The translations under genes and the position numbers were made by a program. A model generated the notes under the pieces. It was given only the letters and a program-made list of their open reading frames with translations, did no database searches and was not told the origin of the DNA. Positions 23,749-35,928 of a stretch of 64,000 bases of DNA are shown piece by piece. The DNA lies in contig CM054179.1 in assembly GCA_028829895.1 (NCBI GenBank), positions 43,878,617 to 43,942,616 of the forward strand, in the 5' to 3' direction. Source of the DNA: Sinotaia quadrata (taxonomy: Eukaryota > Mollusca > Gastropoda > Architaenioglossa > Viviparidae). Within the stretch, counting starts at the first letter, position 1; each line of letters opens with the position of its first letter.

Positions 23749-25877
23749 TCATTCCGTCAAGGCATCATTCACCCTAATGTCTTTAACAGTTTCGTCCGTC
23801 TGCAAAGGACAGTTTGGTAAAGTACCGGTGACGCAATCAGTTTCACCCTCTTCTTCCTCTGTCACTATGGTCGCAACCACAAAGTCAGCTTGAGCGGTTT
23901 GATCCTCACGGCTTATGTACTTTTTGAGTAGGTTAACATGAAAGATCTTCTCTTTCTTCCCTGTTTGTACCTTATAGTTCAGTCCCCCTAACTTAGCGGT
24001 TACTACAAAAGGTCCTTTCCATTTCATCTGAAGTTTGTTATGTGCTTCAGGAAGCAACAATAACACTTTGTCATTAACTTCAAACTCTCTAGGATTCGTG
24101 TTCCTATTGTAATACTCTGCCTGTCTAGACTGCGCTATCGTCAAGTTTTCCCGTGCTATTTTGCCTATAGTCTCTAGACGGTTTCGTAAGTCAGTGACAT
24201 ACTCGTAAGTTGTCTTAACTTCTTCGTCAGTTTTGTCATCAGTCCACAGTGCCTTCAGAATCATCATCGGTCCGCGTACAGTACGTCCATAAAGTAACTC
24301 GAATGGTGAAAATCCGGTAGAAGATTGTGGTACCTCCCTATACGCAAATAGTAGGGCTGGAATGTATCTATCCCAATCTTTCGGTTTGTCAGTAGCGAGC
24401 TTTTTGAGTGCGGCTTTCAATGTCCCATTGAATTTTTCGACCAAACCATTCGCTTGGGGGTGGTAGGGTGTGCAAGTAAGGTGTTTGATGGATAGTAAGC
24501 GATTTACTTCCTTCATTACTTTGCTCATGAATTGAGTCCCCTGATCTGTCAAAATCTCGGTGGGAATGCCAACACGGCTCCATACACTGAACAAAGCTTC
24601 CGCGACAGTTTCTGTCTCGATGTTTTTCAACGGTACAGCATCGGCGAATCTTGTTGCGTAATCAATAGTGGTCAGCACGTATCGATTACCTCTTGTTGAT
24701 GTGGGTATTATCGGCCCAATCAAGTCCATTGCTACGCGTTTGTAGGGTTCACTGATCAGTTCAGGTTCTCCTAATGGTGCGGATTTGATAGAATTTCTAG
24801 ATTGTGTTCTCTGGCATGTGTCGCAACTTAACACAAATCTACGGATATCGGCGAGGATGTCCAGCCAATAAAACTCACGTGTAATACGACTAGATGTTTT
24901 CTGGACACTCATGTGTGCGCCAAAAAGACTCTCATGACCTAATCGCAATACGTCACTACGCTTGGTTTGTGGAATGACCAATTGCTTCCAGAATACGTCT
25001 CCCACTCTCAAATAGCGGTACAATATACCCTTTTTCGGAATAATGCACGCTTTTCTATTCGAATTGTCAGTTTCGACGTCACTAATAGGTACAGCCTGCT
25101 CGCATATCTTGTTTAGTGTTTCGTCTTCAGCTTGTAGCAATTTTATCTTGCTAACTGTTGCTTCATCTACGGCTGGTGCGGCAGACATAGGCGTGGTTAC
25201 AGTCTTACAGTTACTACTCGCTGCTCTGGTTATGGCATTAACCAGTGGTGTGTCGGTTGAAGTTTGTTTTTTGCACGGCAATACATACTTGCAACCAAGG
25301 ATTACGTCATGCGGTGAATTTTCAATCACGGCCGCTCTGACTGTTCCTTCTACGAAGTCAGAAATTATAGAAATTTCTGCTACTGGTAAAGTGTCTCGTT
25401 CTATGTTAGCGAAGGTAACTGAAATAGTTTCTCCTGTGTAATCGGCACAGTTAACTAGAGATGCGTTTACCATGGTGTCCAATTCGCACCCTGTTTCGAG
25501 CAAAGCGATTGTTTCGTGTCCGTTTGCTTGTACTGGTGTACGGTTTGACTTCTCTGTTTTCGGTGTATGACTATCTACTACATAGACTTTCGCTGGCTTT
25601 TTGTCAGGACAAGTTCTCGAAAAATGGCCACTATCACCGCAAGTGTAGCAAGCAAGCGTCTTTTTATCTTTCTGCTTGTCAGACTTGGTTTTAGTGTCGG
25701 ACTTAGACGTTTTGTCATTTTTCTTATCCTTCCGAGTCGGCGGTTCTTTTGATCGAGATTTGGTGTTTGCGTGTGCGTACGAGACTTGAGAATGTGCATC
25801 TTCGTAGCGATCGGCTGCACGGCCTATCTCTTCTAGCGTGGATTTTTCCCTTTCGGCTAAGTAAACCACTAGATCTG
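23749..25877 (-). pseudogene. Gypsy Gag C-terminus, zinc knuckle, protease and integrase
   Basis: One open frame of 706 codons (25869 to 23749), continuing the Gag interrupted by LTR B. Residues 74-87 form a CCHC knuckle (CYTCGDSGHFSRTC). About 120-195 is the aspartic protease, where the active triad reads LLETGCE, so the expected Asp is Glu (residue 125). The integrase zinc site is H312, H319, C349, C352. The DD35E core is D382 (MDLIGP), D442 (TDQGTQF) and E478 (NGLVEKF), all present. A GPF-type module (KWKGPF, about 617-651) follows. The frame then runs into the RT after a TGA. A large intact integrase frame in a broken element suggests a fairly young insertion. Codon use is less AT-rich than the surroundings. 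Confidence 0.93.
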
Positions 25878-27526
25878 TGTTACGAGTCTGAATAAATCTG
25901 TGTCACAACTTCTTGACCCACTTGCTGTTTTTCAAAAATCAAATTTTGAAAACTCCTTTGTTAAAGTTCTCCCATGATACATCAGTATCGAGAAGCTTCT
26001 AGCAAAGAGGTCAGGACGTTATATAACTTTAGGCCATTGTCCAGATTCTCGAACCGACTACATACCGTCACGTGATGCGCTCTATGCGTTTTAATAAATA
26101 CAGTGTCGCACGCCGACCCGTCTCTCCAAAATCCAGTCCGGCAACAGTCGTATCGTCTACCTGTACCGCCACATATTCGTCGAGTCGATGGAGGAAGCCC
26201 GCCGCTATTTGTTTGAAGGTAACATGTCCGCTTCTCGCACATGTATTGCATTTATTAATTGTATCTTGCAATTTGAACCATGTATGTAATTTTGTGCTAT
26301 TTGTTGCTACTTTTAGCCTAAGCATGGGTTCGCTTGTAAATGAGAAAACCTATAAGTTATTGTATATAAATCATTGTAACTCTTTTTCATTGTAACTTTA
26401 ATTTATATAACTTTAAATTCACTAGTGCCAGGAGCGTCTGTGCCCGACATGAATTTCCTTTGTAATTCAAATTATCGCGTGTAATTTTAATGTTAAATTG
26501 TGAAGCGCTTTGCTTGATTTGAATTGTTTCTTTGTATGAATTCTAAATTTTAACGTTGTAAATATTTGGTAATTCGTACGTCACGTACTGTTAAATGTAA
26601 CATACATGAAATCATTTATATCTTCAAATATAAATTGTAAATGACGCGTTGGTCAAATTTCTAACCCAGTGCATTTAAATACGAATCGTGCTTAGGTTGG
26701 CGAATGAAAAATGCAGAACGATCATGGAAACATTCTTTGTCTCCAGGTTGGGCTTTTGGGCCTTTTTCTTTGAGTTTTGAGTTTGAACTTTTGAATTCTT
26801 AGTTCTACCTGATTCCAGTGGAGATTGCCTCTACAACCTCTTATTCCTACCGTCCTTGTCTGGGTCATATGTCGACGAGCAGGTCTTCATACCCTTTGTC
26901 TATGTTCATATTCATTGTCCGGCTTGATAACTGAGGGACAGTCTTCTACGTATGCTACGTGCATTGGCTGGCGATGATCGACGTGAAGTAGACCAGTTTG
27001 GACCGGATTTGGAAACCACGAGGCACCATTTACAGAGCTAAGTAAACCTCCCTGATTGAAAATCACAAAGACTATGGTGGCATATTTCTCATGAACAGAA
27101 CGATGACATTGATAAGCATATATTTATCTGCCGAGTAGAATTAGACTTCGCATTCGTATATTGATTATCTTGTTAATTGTTAAATCTTATTAAATCTTAT
27201 TTTTAATTGTTAAACCTCTTTGTAGTAAATTTTTATGCATAATAGACCTAACTTTAAAACGTGGTTTGGATGGGGGCTGACTGAGCTGAATGACGTAATG
27301 AATGCATATTAATTAAGAGGAATTTAACGACTCCAAGCCAGCTTTTGTATGCAAGTTGTCGTAAATCTGTCGTCTTCACTACAAAGACACATTTTTGAGT
27401 TTAATCGAATGATAATTTGAGCAACCAGTCTGTATAGGATGGAGAGAAGGAATTAATTACATCTAATCATTTTAAAGTCCTTAAAATCCTAGGCAGGGTC
27501 TATAAAGAAATACTGGAAATGTAACA
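25878..27526 (+). mobile_element. Solo LTR B, inserted in the gypsy gag region
   Basis: 1649 bp from TGTTACGAGTCTG to ATGTAACA, flanked by the perfect 5-bp duplication ATCTG (25873-25877 and 27527-27531). Same family as LTRs A and C. It lies in the plus orientation, opposite to the host element, and splits Gag from the zinc knuckle. With LTR C it forms a 1.6-kb inverted pair around the gag ORF. After the LTR is ignored the two host frames still differ by one, so a small indel also occurred there. Confidence 0.94.
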
Positions 27527-27531
27527 ATCTG

Positions 27532-28302
27532 ATTTGTATGGTCCTCTACCAATTCGTCCCTGAGTCCATTGTACGTCTGTGGAATTTCAGCTAAGCCCAT
27601 CCACCGTTGGAATAAGTCAGTCACGCGCCTAATGTATTGTGCGTGCGTTTCTGAACTTGTTTTTGTGGCCTGCTTAAATTTACGGCGATATGTGTCTGCT
27701 GTGAGTCGGTAGCGTTTCAACAATGCGGCTTTGACGGTGTTAAAATCATCAGATTCTGCGTCACTAAGTTTATTGAACTCATCTTTCGCTTCACCCTGTA
27801 GCAATCCTAATAAATTTATAGCCCAATGTTCGGCTGGAATGTTGGTCGCTTTAGCTAATTTTTCCAACGTTTTTAAATACGCGTCTATTTGATCTTTGTT
27901 TTCATCAAAAGGGACCATATTTAACCTTGAAATGAAATGTTCAGTTCTACTCTGGTTGTGCCCATCACTAGAATGTGAACTACCACTGCTTCTATGATCA
28001 CGGTTACGGCTGGTAATTTCTAACTTCTTCACCTCCAATTCTAACCGTTTCATTTCAACTTCTATCCATTTCGCTTCGGTGTCAGCATCTATCCGTTTCG
28101 CTTCTGCATCTAACCGCTTTGCTTCCGCATCAGCTTCTATCCGTTTTTCGGTTTCAAAGTGTTTCAACTCGCGATCTGCTGCGCCTTTTTCTCTCTCTAT
28201 CTCGTCTAGTTCAGCTCTAACGTAGTTTGTCAACTCATCACCTTGGTATCCTAGCATGATACCAGTTTCTTTCAGGTCTTCGATAACCTGTTTGCGATCC
28301 AT
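27532..28302 (-). pseudogene. Gypsy Gag, N-terminal and central part
   Basis: ATG at 28302. The reading starts MDRKQVIEDLKETGIMLGYQ. A charged heptad-like coiled coil follows, with several near-repeats of the EAKRI/EAKRLDA type (about residues 45-95). Then comes a capsid-like region containing LNMVPFDENKDQIDAYLKTL, HWAINLLGLLQGEAKDEF and the RRKFKQATKTSSETHAQYI segment typical of invertebrate gypsy Gags. The frame is cut by solo LTR B at 27531. The remaining open codons to 27481 lie inside that LTR and are not Gag. Gag coats the RNA genome and forms the particle. Confidence 0.88.
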
Positions 28303-28907
28303 TTTACTGTCCTAGCACGTCTGGCTACAAATAAAATGTATCTCGTGATTTGTGTATTCTAACCATCGGTGATAAACTCCGCTTTATCCCGCAATAACTT
28401 TTAGTTTACAACTTGCAAAAATTATTTAATTTATTCAGAGCTCCATCCTAAATAAATTACGAGTTAGTCACATGTTTCACCTGCTTGTTACAGTGTTGCT
28501 GTTCCAAGGCTTCCGTAATGTCACGGCTCCTACCATACAACATTACACATTATACTTAGCACCCTAAATATAATCTTCCGAAGTCTGTTACTACCGGTAA
28601 CTCTCCTAGCTGGCAGTATAACACGTCGACTTCTCACAATGAAATACTTAACATCACCATGCTAAATAATCATTAACAGTTAACATTATGCATTTAACTA
28701 CACTTAAACACAACAACATTAACTAGGTGTACACAATTCCCTGCAAAAGAATACATGCACATGTCACAAAAGCAAGATAATTTCAATGATCCTGAATCAA
28801 AAGAATATTGGCAATTTCGCTGGTGTCGTTTCTAAAAGATATGATACGCCCTATGTATAAAAATGTTACAATTTAATACATATCAATCCCGCTGACGAGC
28901 CCCCACT
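28303..28907 (-). other. Gypsy 5' leader with tRNA-Pro-type primer binding site
   Basis: Between the 5' LTR and the Gag ATG. Two bases inside the LTR, on the minus strand, TGGGGGCTCGTC (28905-28894) matches the first 12 bases of the classical proline-tRNA primer site. It continues AGCGGGAT instead of CGGGAT, a small insertion. This fixes LTR C as the 5' LTR and the minus strand as the coding strand. Confidence 0.8.
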
Positions 28908-30531
28908 TGTTACGTTTCCAGTATTTCTTTATAGACCCTGCCTAGGATTTTAAGGACTTTAAAATGATTAGATGTAATTAATTCCTTTTCTCCATCCTAT
29001 ACAGACTGGTTGCTCAAGTTATCATTCGACTAAACTAAAAAATGTGTCTTTGTAGTGAAGACGACAGATTTACGAACTGACAACTTGCGTACAAAAGCTG
29101 GCTTGGAGTCGTTAAATTCCTCTGAATTAATATGCATTCATTACGTCATTCAGGTCAATCAGCCCCCATCCAAACCACGTGATTAGTTAGGTCTATTATG
29201 CATAAAAATTTACTATGAAGAGGTTTAACAATTAAAAAATAAGATTTAATAAGATTTAACAATTAACAATGATAATTAAATATGAGCGCGAAGTCTAATT
29301 CTACTCGTGGCAAATAAACAAGTGCTATTAATTTCAAAGTCAATTGTTCTTGGTTTGCGAAATATTGCTCAATAGTTCGTTTGATTGTGATCGTTTAGAT
29401 CTACTTAGCTTCATTCATGACGCCTCGTGGTTTCCAAACCGGTCCAAACCAGTCCACCTCACTTCAATCACCGCCAGCCAATGCACGTAGCATATGTAGA
29501 TAACTGTCTCTCAGTTATTACGCCGGACGACAAATGTAAGTGTAGACAAAGGGATGCGTAGACCTGCGCGCCAACACACGTTCCCAGTAATGATGGTAGG
29601 AATAGGAGGTAAAAGCAGAAGCTAGAGTAAGAACTGAAATTGAAACCCGACCTGGAGACAAAGGATGTTTTCCATGATCGTTCTGCGTTTTGGGTTCGCC
29701 AACCTAAGCACGTTTTCACATTTAAATGCACTGAGTTAGAATCTTCGACCAACACGTTGTTTACAATTTATATTTAAAGATATAAAGTGATTTTCAACAT
29801 ATGTTATATTTAACAGTACATGACGTACGAATTACCAAATATTTACAACATTAAAATTTTAGAATTCATACAAAGGAACAATTCAAATCAAGCAAAGCGC
29901 TTCACAATTTAGCATTAAAATTACACTCAACAATTTGAATTACAAGAAAAATTCGCGTCGTGCACAGACGCTCCTGGCACTAGTGAATTTAAGATTATAT
30001 AGATTAAAGTTACAATGGTTTATATACAATAACTTATAGGTTTTGTCATTTACAAGCGAACCACGTGCTTAGGCTAAAAGTAGCAATAAATGGCACAAAA
30101 TTACATACATTGATTCAAATGCAAAATACAATTAATAAATTCAATAATATTTGCAAGAAGTAGACATGTTACCTTTCAGCAAATAAAGCAACGGGTTTCC
30201 TCTATCGTGACTCACGGATGCGGCGGACGAGCGAATAGCTACTTGTTGTCGCGGCCGGCTCTGGTTTCGGAGTGACGAATTTACTGCGCGATACTGTATT
30301 TATCAAAACTGCATAGAACGCGTCACGTGACGGATCACGTGGTATGTGGTCGGTTCGAGAAGCTGGACAATGGCCTAAAGTTATATAACATCCTGACCTC
30401 TTTGCTAGAAGCTTCTCGATACTGGTGTATCATGGGAGAACTTTAACAAAGGTCCTTTTCAAAATTTGATTTTTGAAAAACAGCAATTGGGTTAAGAGGT
30501 CGTGACACAGAATTTGTCAGACTCTGTAACA
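28908..30531 (-). mobile_element. 5' LTR (LTR C) of the Gmr1-like gypsy element
   Basis: 1624 bp. On the minus strand it starts TGTTACAGAGTCTG at 30531 and ends AACGTAACA at 28908, so the ends are TG...CA with the short inverted terminus TGTTAC/GTAACA. The primer binding site follows two bases later. The outer flank is GTATA (30532-30536). The matching 3' LTR is not in the window because the element is cut at 20992/20993. The ORF across 29468-29755 is incidental. Confidence 0.92.
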
Positions 30532-30539
30532 GTATACGT

Positions 30540-31540
30540 AATGAGACTTTACCACATCATTGAAGATAACAGCTTCGAATATGTTTCCCATGTTCATCAA
30601 ACAAATAGAGAATCTTCTTTCTTCCTTCTAGCAAAAAGACTGCATTCTTGGACAAAGTTGCTGTTACAAAAGCTTGATGTTACATGGAGAGAAATGCTTC
30701 TTTGTCTTCGGCCGATGGCCACACTGACATGAGGTCATAACAGCAGGGCATGTTTCTCAAAGTGCTCCCATTTTCTCTCTCTCAGATGTTTCTCTCAGGT
30801 GTTAATTTTCTCTCTCAAATGTTTCCTTCAGTCCTCCTTATTTATACAATTTTGAGAACTGTAAAACCTTCTAGAAGTTTTAGTCATGTGACTGGTTTTG
30901 TCCTTGAAAGTTTATTTATTTATCGTGCTGCACACTCTCTTGACCGTCACTTCTAATACGCATTGGCTTTCTTTGTCATAAACAACATTGACCCTGGTCA
31001 CTTCTACTACGCATTGGTTTTCTTTTTCGTAAATAACATTGACCTGGTCACTTCTACTGCGCATTGGTTTTCTTCTTCATAAATAACATGTGACTGGTCA
31101 CTTTAATACACATTAGCTTTCTCCCTCATAAACAAGTATGCATGATTGAATGTAGGGGGCGCATCCGGCTTCCACCGCTTTCGCGAAGTATGCACACACA
31201 CACACACACACACACACGCGCATCTATAAATATGAACACAACCTATTCATTTACATATAGATATAAAAACCCTCTTTAAACATATATATGCATTTGCGTA
31301 AAATAATATACACATACTATGTCTACATACAGTCTCTCTTATCTAGATGATATAAGTGGATGAACTTGTGTTTAGAAATTAAAAAGTTATCTAAGCGTTC
31401 GGGTGTGAGGCATTACAAAAATTGCGTCCTTGACCGCGAATTACCTCCCTTACAATCGCGTTTTGTTTACGTGATACGTACGCGATTTTAAGTGAAATAA
31501 AATATTAATTCTGAGTCCCCCCATCCCCGTGACAGTCATG
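30540..31540. repeat. Spacer with a ~50-bp tandem repeat (30946-31140) and CA microsatellite (31192-31217)
   Basis: Four imperfect copies of a unit starting GTCACTTCTAATACGCATTG lie head to tail. Upstream (30740-30830) is a shorter repeated TTTCTCTCTCAGATGTTTCT motif. The ORFs at 30502-30732 and 30750-30956 run through this material and show no domain. A GC-rich 33-bp patch at 31158-31190 recurs inverted at 38472-38504. Confidence 0.7.
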
Positions 31541-32298
31541 AAGCTATTACTTTGAAAGCCTGTAGGACTACTATGTTAAAATGTACATATTTATTTCAAT
31601 GAGAAACAGTGTTGTAAGTTAGGCTTTAGAATACATCGAATACATATATAACTGTTTTATCAATGTACATATTTCGTTGTGCTAAGGCCTCTATCTATTT
31701 CTCTTCTTCTATATTTCTTTTCCTTTATCCTATCTCCCTCTCATTCATAACTCCAATTTATCTCTGTCATGAATTCTTTCTTCTTCTTTTCTCATCTGAT
31801 CACCAGGACCAATCAATGTAACATCGTGCATGGATAGCAAGCAGTACGACAGATTGGGAAAAAATATTTATTTCTTTCATACATTTTTGCAGTCATCTTT
31901 AGTCGCAATGCTTCCGTCTCGATTAAGTAACATTTGGCCATGTAGTACGTGACCAGACATATCATTACAGATTATAAGGTGTTTACTTTATGGATTAACT
32001 GACTTCTATTAATAATGTGTTCCCTAATTTTAACTACAAAAGCAAGGAATATACGTCATGGCATAATGTGGCATTTACTATACCAGCAGGCAGGATGAAC
32101 CTTTACTGAAAATATCTATGCTGATTTCCTGATCTCCTATGCCAGATGATGCTGACCAAAATTGAGGAACGCGCCATACTAAATAATAGAGAACATTCAC
32201 AATGCTAAATTTATTTCCTCATAGTCCATTCACACTCGATAGATGTGATTTGTGGATTGACATATAATGTATACTGATGGATAATGTAAAATAAAAGT
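31540..32298 (+). repeat. Repeat unit tail plus unit U3, which has no 72-bp exon
   Basis: 31540-31685 matches the GTCATGAAGCTATT...ATGTATATTTCG tail that precedes the 90-bp exon in the 3.95-kb repeats, but the exon itself is absent. From about 31690 a third copy of the ~1 kb unit follows. Its decayed-coding stretch has a deletion and frameshifts (no open reading), and it ends before the 72-bp exon by fusing to U4 near 32299. Confidence 0.65.
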
Positions 32299-33308
32299 TA
32301 GCAAGCAGTACGATTGCTTGGGAAAAGTTTTTCTTTCTTGCATATAGTTTTGTTGTCATATTTAGACTTATTGCTTTTGTTTCGATTTACGTAACTTTTG
32401 GCCATGTACTTGATCAGATATATCATGACTGATTTTAAGGTGCTTTTTTAAAGATTAACTGACTCATATTAATAATGTGTTCCCAAATTTCAACTGCTAA
32501 AGCAAAGAATACCCATCATGGTTTAATGTCGTAGTTATTAACTCAGCAGGCAGGATGAACCTGTTACTGAAAATATCCATTCTGATTTCCTCTTCAAACC
32601 TCCTGTGCCAGATGATGACCCTGTGACACAGAAACGCATCATACTAAATAATAGAGAACATTTACAATGCTAAATTTATTTTTCTCATAGGCCATTCATA
32701 TTCGAGAGGTTTCTATGGTACTTCGACCAATAGTGTATTGTGTTAGTTAATATAAAATAAAAGTGTATTTAGGGCATATAATGTAAACAGTTTAATAAAT
32801 TTATTGTAAATTTAAATTTTATTTTGTCAAGCATAGTGACTCTATGAAGACCTTTTACATTTATCACAAACTATGAACACAAAAGAATGCATTTACATTC
32901 ACACATATTTAGTGAAAAGCATTTTGTATTTACCCTGTGTTTATTTTACAGATGAATCAAAGCAATCTTTAAATCATTCAACCATGGCCGACAAGAAATC
33001 AATCGCTGACGTCAAGATGCAAGGTACAAAAATCAAAACGTTATTGTGAAAATGATTTTAGACTTTATTTTCACAATTACGTAATCATTCGTATAAAGCA
33101 AACTTCGTAAAATCTCAAATCGTGCGTGTATTCATGTTTTTGGGTGTTAATTAACTGACATATTGCGATTAAAGACTTCTGTTCATAGATAAAGTCATGA
33201 AGGTATTGCTTTGAATGGCCGTAGGACTACGTACATTAAAATGTACACATTTATTATAATGAGAAATAATGTTGCAATTTAGGCTTTAGAATGCATCGCA
33301 TACATATT
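32299..33308 (+). repeat. Exon-bearing repeat unit U4
   Basis: Fourth copy of the unit, from GCAAGCAGTACGATTGCTTG. It includes the 72-bp exon and the GACATATTGCGATTAAAGAC tail. It is cut at about 33308 by unrelated sequence. Confidence 0.7.
32952..33023 (+). CDS. Candidate 72-bp symmetric exon, copy 3
   Basis: TTTATTTTACAG before, GTACAA after. 72 bp, open in phase 1 (ESKQSLNHSTMADKKSIADV, then KMQ). Compared with copies 1 and 2, most changes alter residues yet none introduces a stop. Confidence 0.58.
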
Positions 33309-34329
33309 ATCACGTGTCCGGCTTAGGTTTAACGACTCTGTCCTATTTTAGATTTCCAGTTATCAGTATTGGTTATTGAGTAATCTCTAACAATAGCGAC
33401 AGCTGGACGGCCTGACTTATCCACTACGAAAATGCCACAAGATTCAGGCTATTACTCAATGACACCTCACTAGATAAATCAGTTGATTTGATTATCTCCA
33501 CTTTATTTATAAATTAAGATTTATGATCCTTTATTCCCTTATTATGGCTCGCTCCAAGCTAGCTAATCCAGTAATACTACAAACAAACAATTATGTAACA
33601 ATTGGTAAGATAACAACAAATTTAATAACAACTTATAACAATAGGAAAACGAACATTAATGAAACATAGATTATAATTATTAGAGTTAATTTATCTTCTT
33701 AAGCCCGAATTCCGAATGCCTATATACACGATATTACTGTCGTTTTTGTCTGTCACTGGGACATATCCCACTTAGCTTAATAGTTCATGAAGTAGTTGAA
33801 TTGTTGCTGTTGTCTATTTGACCGGCGTGGTTCTGACATCACGCGACAGTTGTCTTCTGTCTACTCCTCCAACATTGGGCACGGCACCTGGCGTAGTCCT
33901 CAAACAGTTGGCCACATATTTTGAAGATTCCAGGTTTGACTCTGGATCTGAGCCTCAACATCTAGACTCTTAAGATTCGAGTCTCATCTACAAGACTCCC
34001 CGACTGGCTATAAATGAATAACATCATTCTACAGTATCAAGTTGTGATAAGCGATTATATGGGCTTTGTGGTGACAGCAATAGATTACCCTTTACAATCT
34101 CCACTAATTAGCTACAGCTAATTCACAATTCCAAATCAATAAAAATATCTAAATGAACAAATGATTTAGCTTTACAAATGTATAGCTTCTCAATATAATA
34201 TATTTAGCCTGTGGTCCATACGATGCTGGTTAACGATCATCTATTCACCGTTAGCATTCTCCCGTTATAACAATTTAATAGCGGGAGTATAGCAATACAC
34301 ACATGGCTACTCTATATTGATCATTCTAC
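33309..34329. other. About 1 kb of sequence inserted between unit U4 and the second large repeat
   Basis: It has no match elsewhere in the window and no ORF of note. It starts near CACGTGTCCGGCTTAGG and ends at CATTCTAC. TG...CA-like ends can be found, but I see no target duplication, so I cannot call it an LTR. Confidence 0.45.
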
Positions 34330-34592
34330 AAAATCTCAAAAATTATGCGCATATATCTAGTTTTGGGTGTTAATTAACTGACATATTGCGATTAAAGTCT
34401 GTTTTTCGTAGATAAGGTCATGAAGCTATTGATGTGAAGGCCTCTAGGACTACGTATGTTAAAATGTACACATTTATTACAATGAAAAATAGTGTTGCAA
34501 TTTCGCCTTTAGAATACATCACGTACATATATAATTGTTTCATCAATGTATATTTCGTTTCAACATTCTCAGAAAACCTATTTTATTTTCAG

Positions 34593-34682
34593 AACGTAAT
34601 CAACATGAACGATTGCAACAAAAGAAACGATTTAAACAAACTGTTCCGCTACCCAGAACCAGGGAAACTCATAATCGCTTTA
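34593..34682 (+). CDS. Candidate 90-bp symmetric exon, copy 2
   Basis: Sequence, acceptor (TTTATTTTCAG) and donor (GTGAGT) are the same as at 17307-17396. Phase 1, basic (RNQHERLQQKKRF). Being identical to copy 1 it adds no independent evidence of selection. Confidence 0.58.
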
Positions 34683-35815
34683 GTGAGTAAACGTATTTCT
34701 TAAACCAAAATCCTTGCAGTGGATCATGTGTGCTTATTTTAATGAAATAATGAAAGTATGGCTGAGTGAATGCGTCAATGCATGAATAACTGAATGAAGA
34801 CATAAATTATTAAGTGAGGGAATTGGGGAGTGGATGATACAGCACATTACTGAATGATGAGTTGAAGAGGTGAAGGAATTGACGAAAAATGAAATTGATA
34901 ACATCCGGGATTAGCTTTTAGTGGGTTTGTAAGAAAATAAGAATTGATAACGAAACACTTCTTATGACAATAATAAAAAGTAATTACTGCTGAGAAACAT
35001 TTTAAAGACCGCAAGGTTTGCTAATATAATGCACCTCTTATGATTATTCACATTATGTAATTGCAAATCAATTTAAATAGACCTAAGAATTCTTTTGAAA
35101 GCGGAATTAAAAGACAAATTCAATTATTACATTTTAAGATAATATTTTTAGACTATGTTTTTCTTATTAAAAGGGTATTGTGAATGTGAGTCATATGTTT
35201 CATCATTCTATTAGTAGTTTTTATTTAAATAGACATTACAATTTATACAGATATGATTTATTCCTGAATGCAAATAATATAATTTCAGTCGAGTAGGGTC
35301 ACTTTCACGTAAAGACAAGTCATTGTGACTACCTGTAGTGTGAAGGAGAAAAGAACAGACACACTAACATATATCTAGAGAAAATCTCAGGTAATAAGTG
35401 ATGGAAAAGTAATGTGATATGAATTATAACCTCTTGTTCACTGTCCCTCCATTTCCACACAAAACAGACGCTACACTACATTATCTTTAAACAAATCTAC
35501 CAAATTTCATAAATATATCTAATAGTAATAGCTCTAATTCTATAAGTAATCCACAAAACTATATAGTTGAATTCAGTAAGTTACGAAGTTCCCATCCATA
35601 AAGACAAGTGCAAACATAGAATGACAAAGAAAACACCTTAAATATCATGCTCAATTATACAATCATTTAATTAACAATTGTCAAAGTGAAAATCCGAAAA
35701 CAACGATTTTAAACAGACTTTCACAAGAAAATATCAGTCTTGTATCTGCTACATTTTATTAATATTATGTACCTGTGTGGGCGGGTGCATTGTCGCTCGC
35801 TTGAAGACATTTCAG

Positions 35816-35928
35816 CGACACCCGAAGTAGGTCAGATAGCTATTCCTGCATCAGTTGGAAAATGGTCAGCCAAAGGCAAGCAAGACTTGTATTTATTAAT
35901 TTCACCTATAGACGACATTGATAACTGA
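35816..35928 (+). CDS. Possible terminal coding exon, copy 2
   Basis: Identical to the candidate at 18530-18642, with TGA at 35926-35928. The same weakness applies: the acceptor ACATTTCAG lacks a pyrimidine tract. Confidence 0.33.

Noticed and set aside
25043..25752. Plus-strand ORFs across the gypsy protease and Gag region
   Set aside because: They are antisense shadows of the 706-codon minus frame.
33309..34329. A solo LTR with TG...CA ends
   Set aside because: The flanks show no 5-bp duplication and the segment has no second copy in the window.
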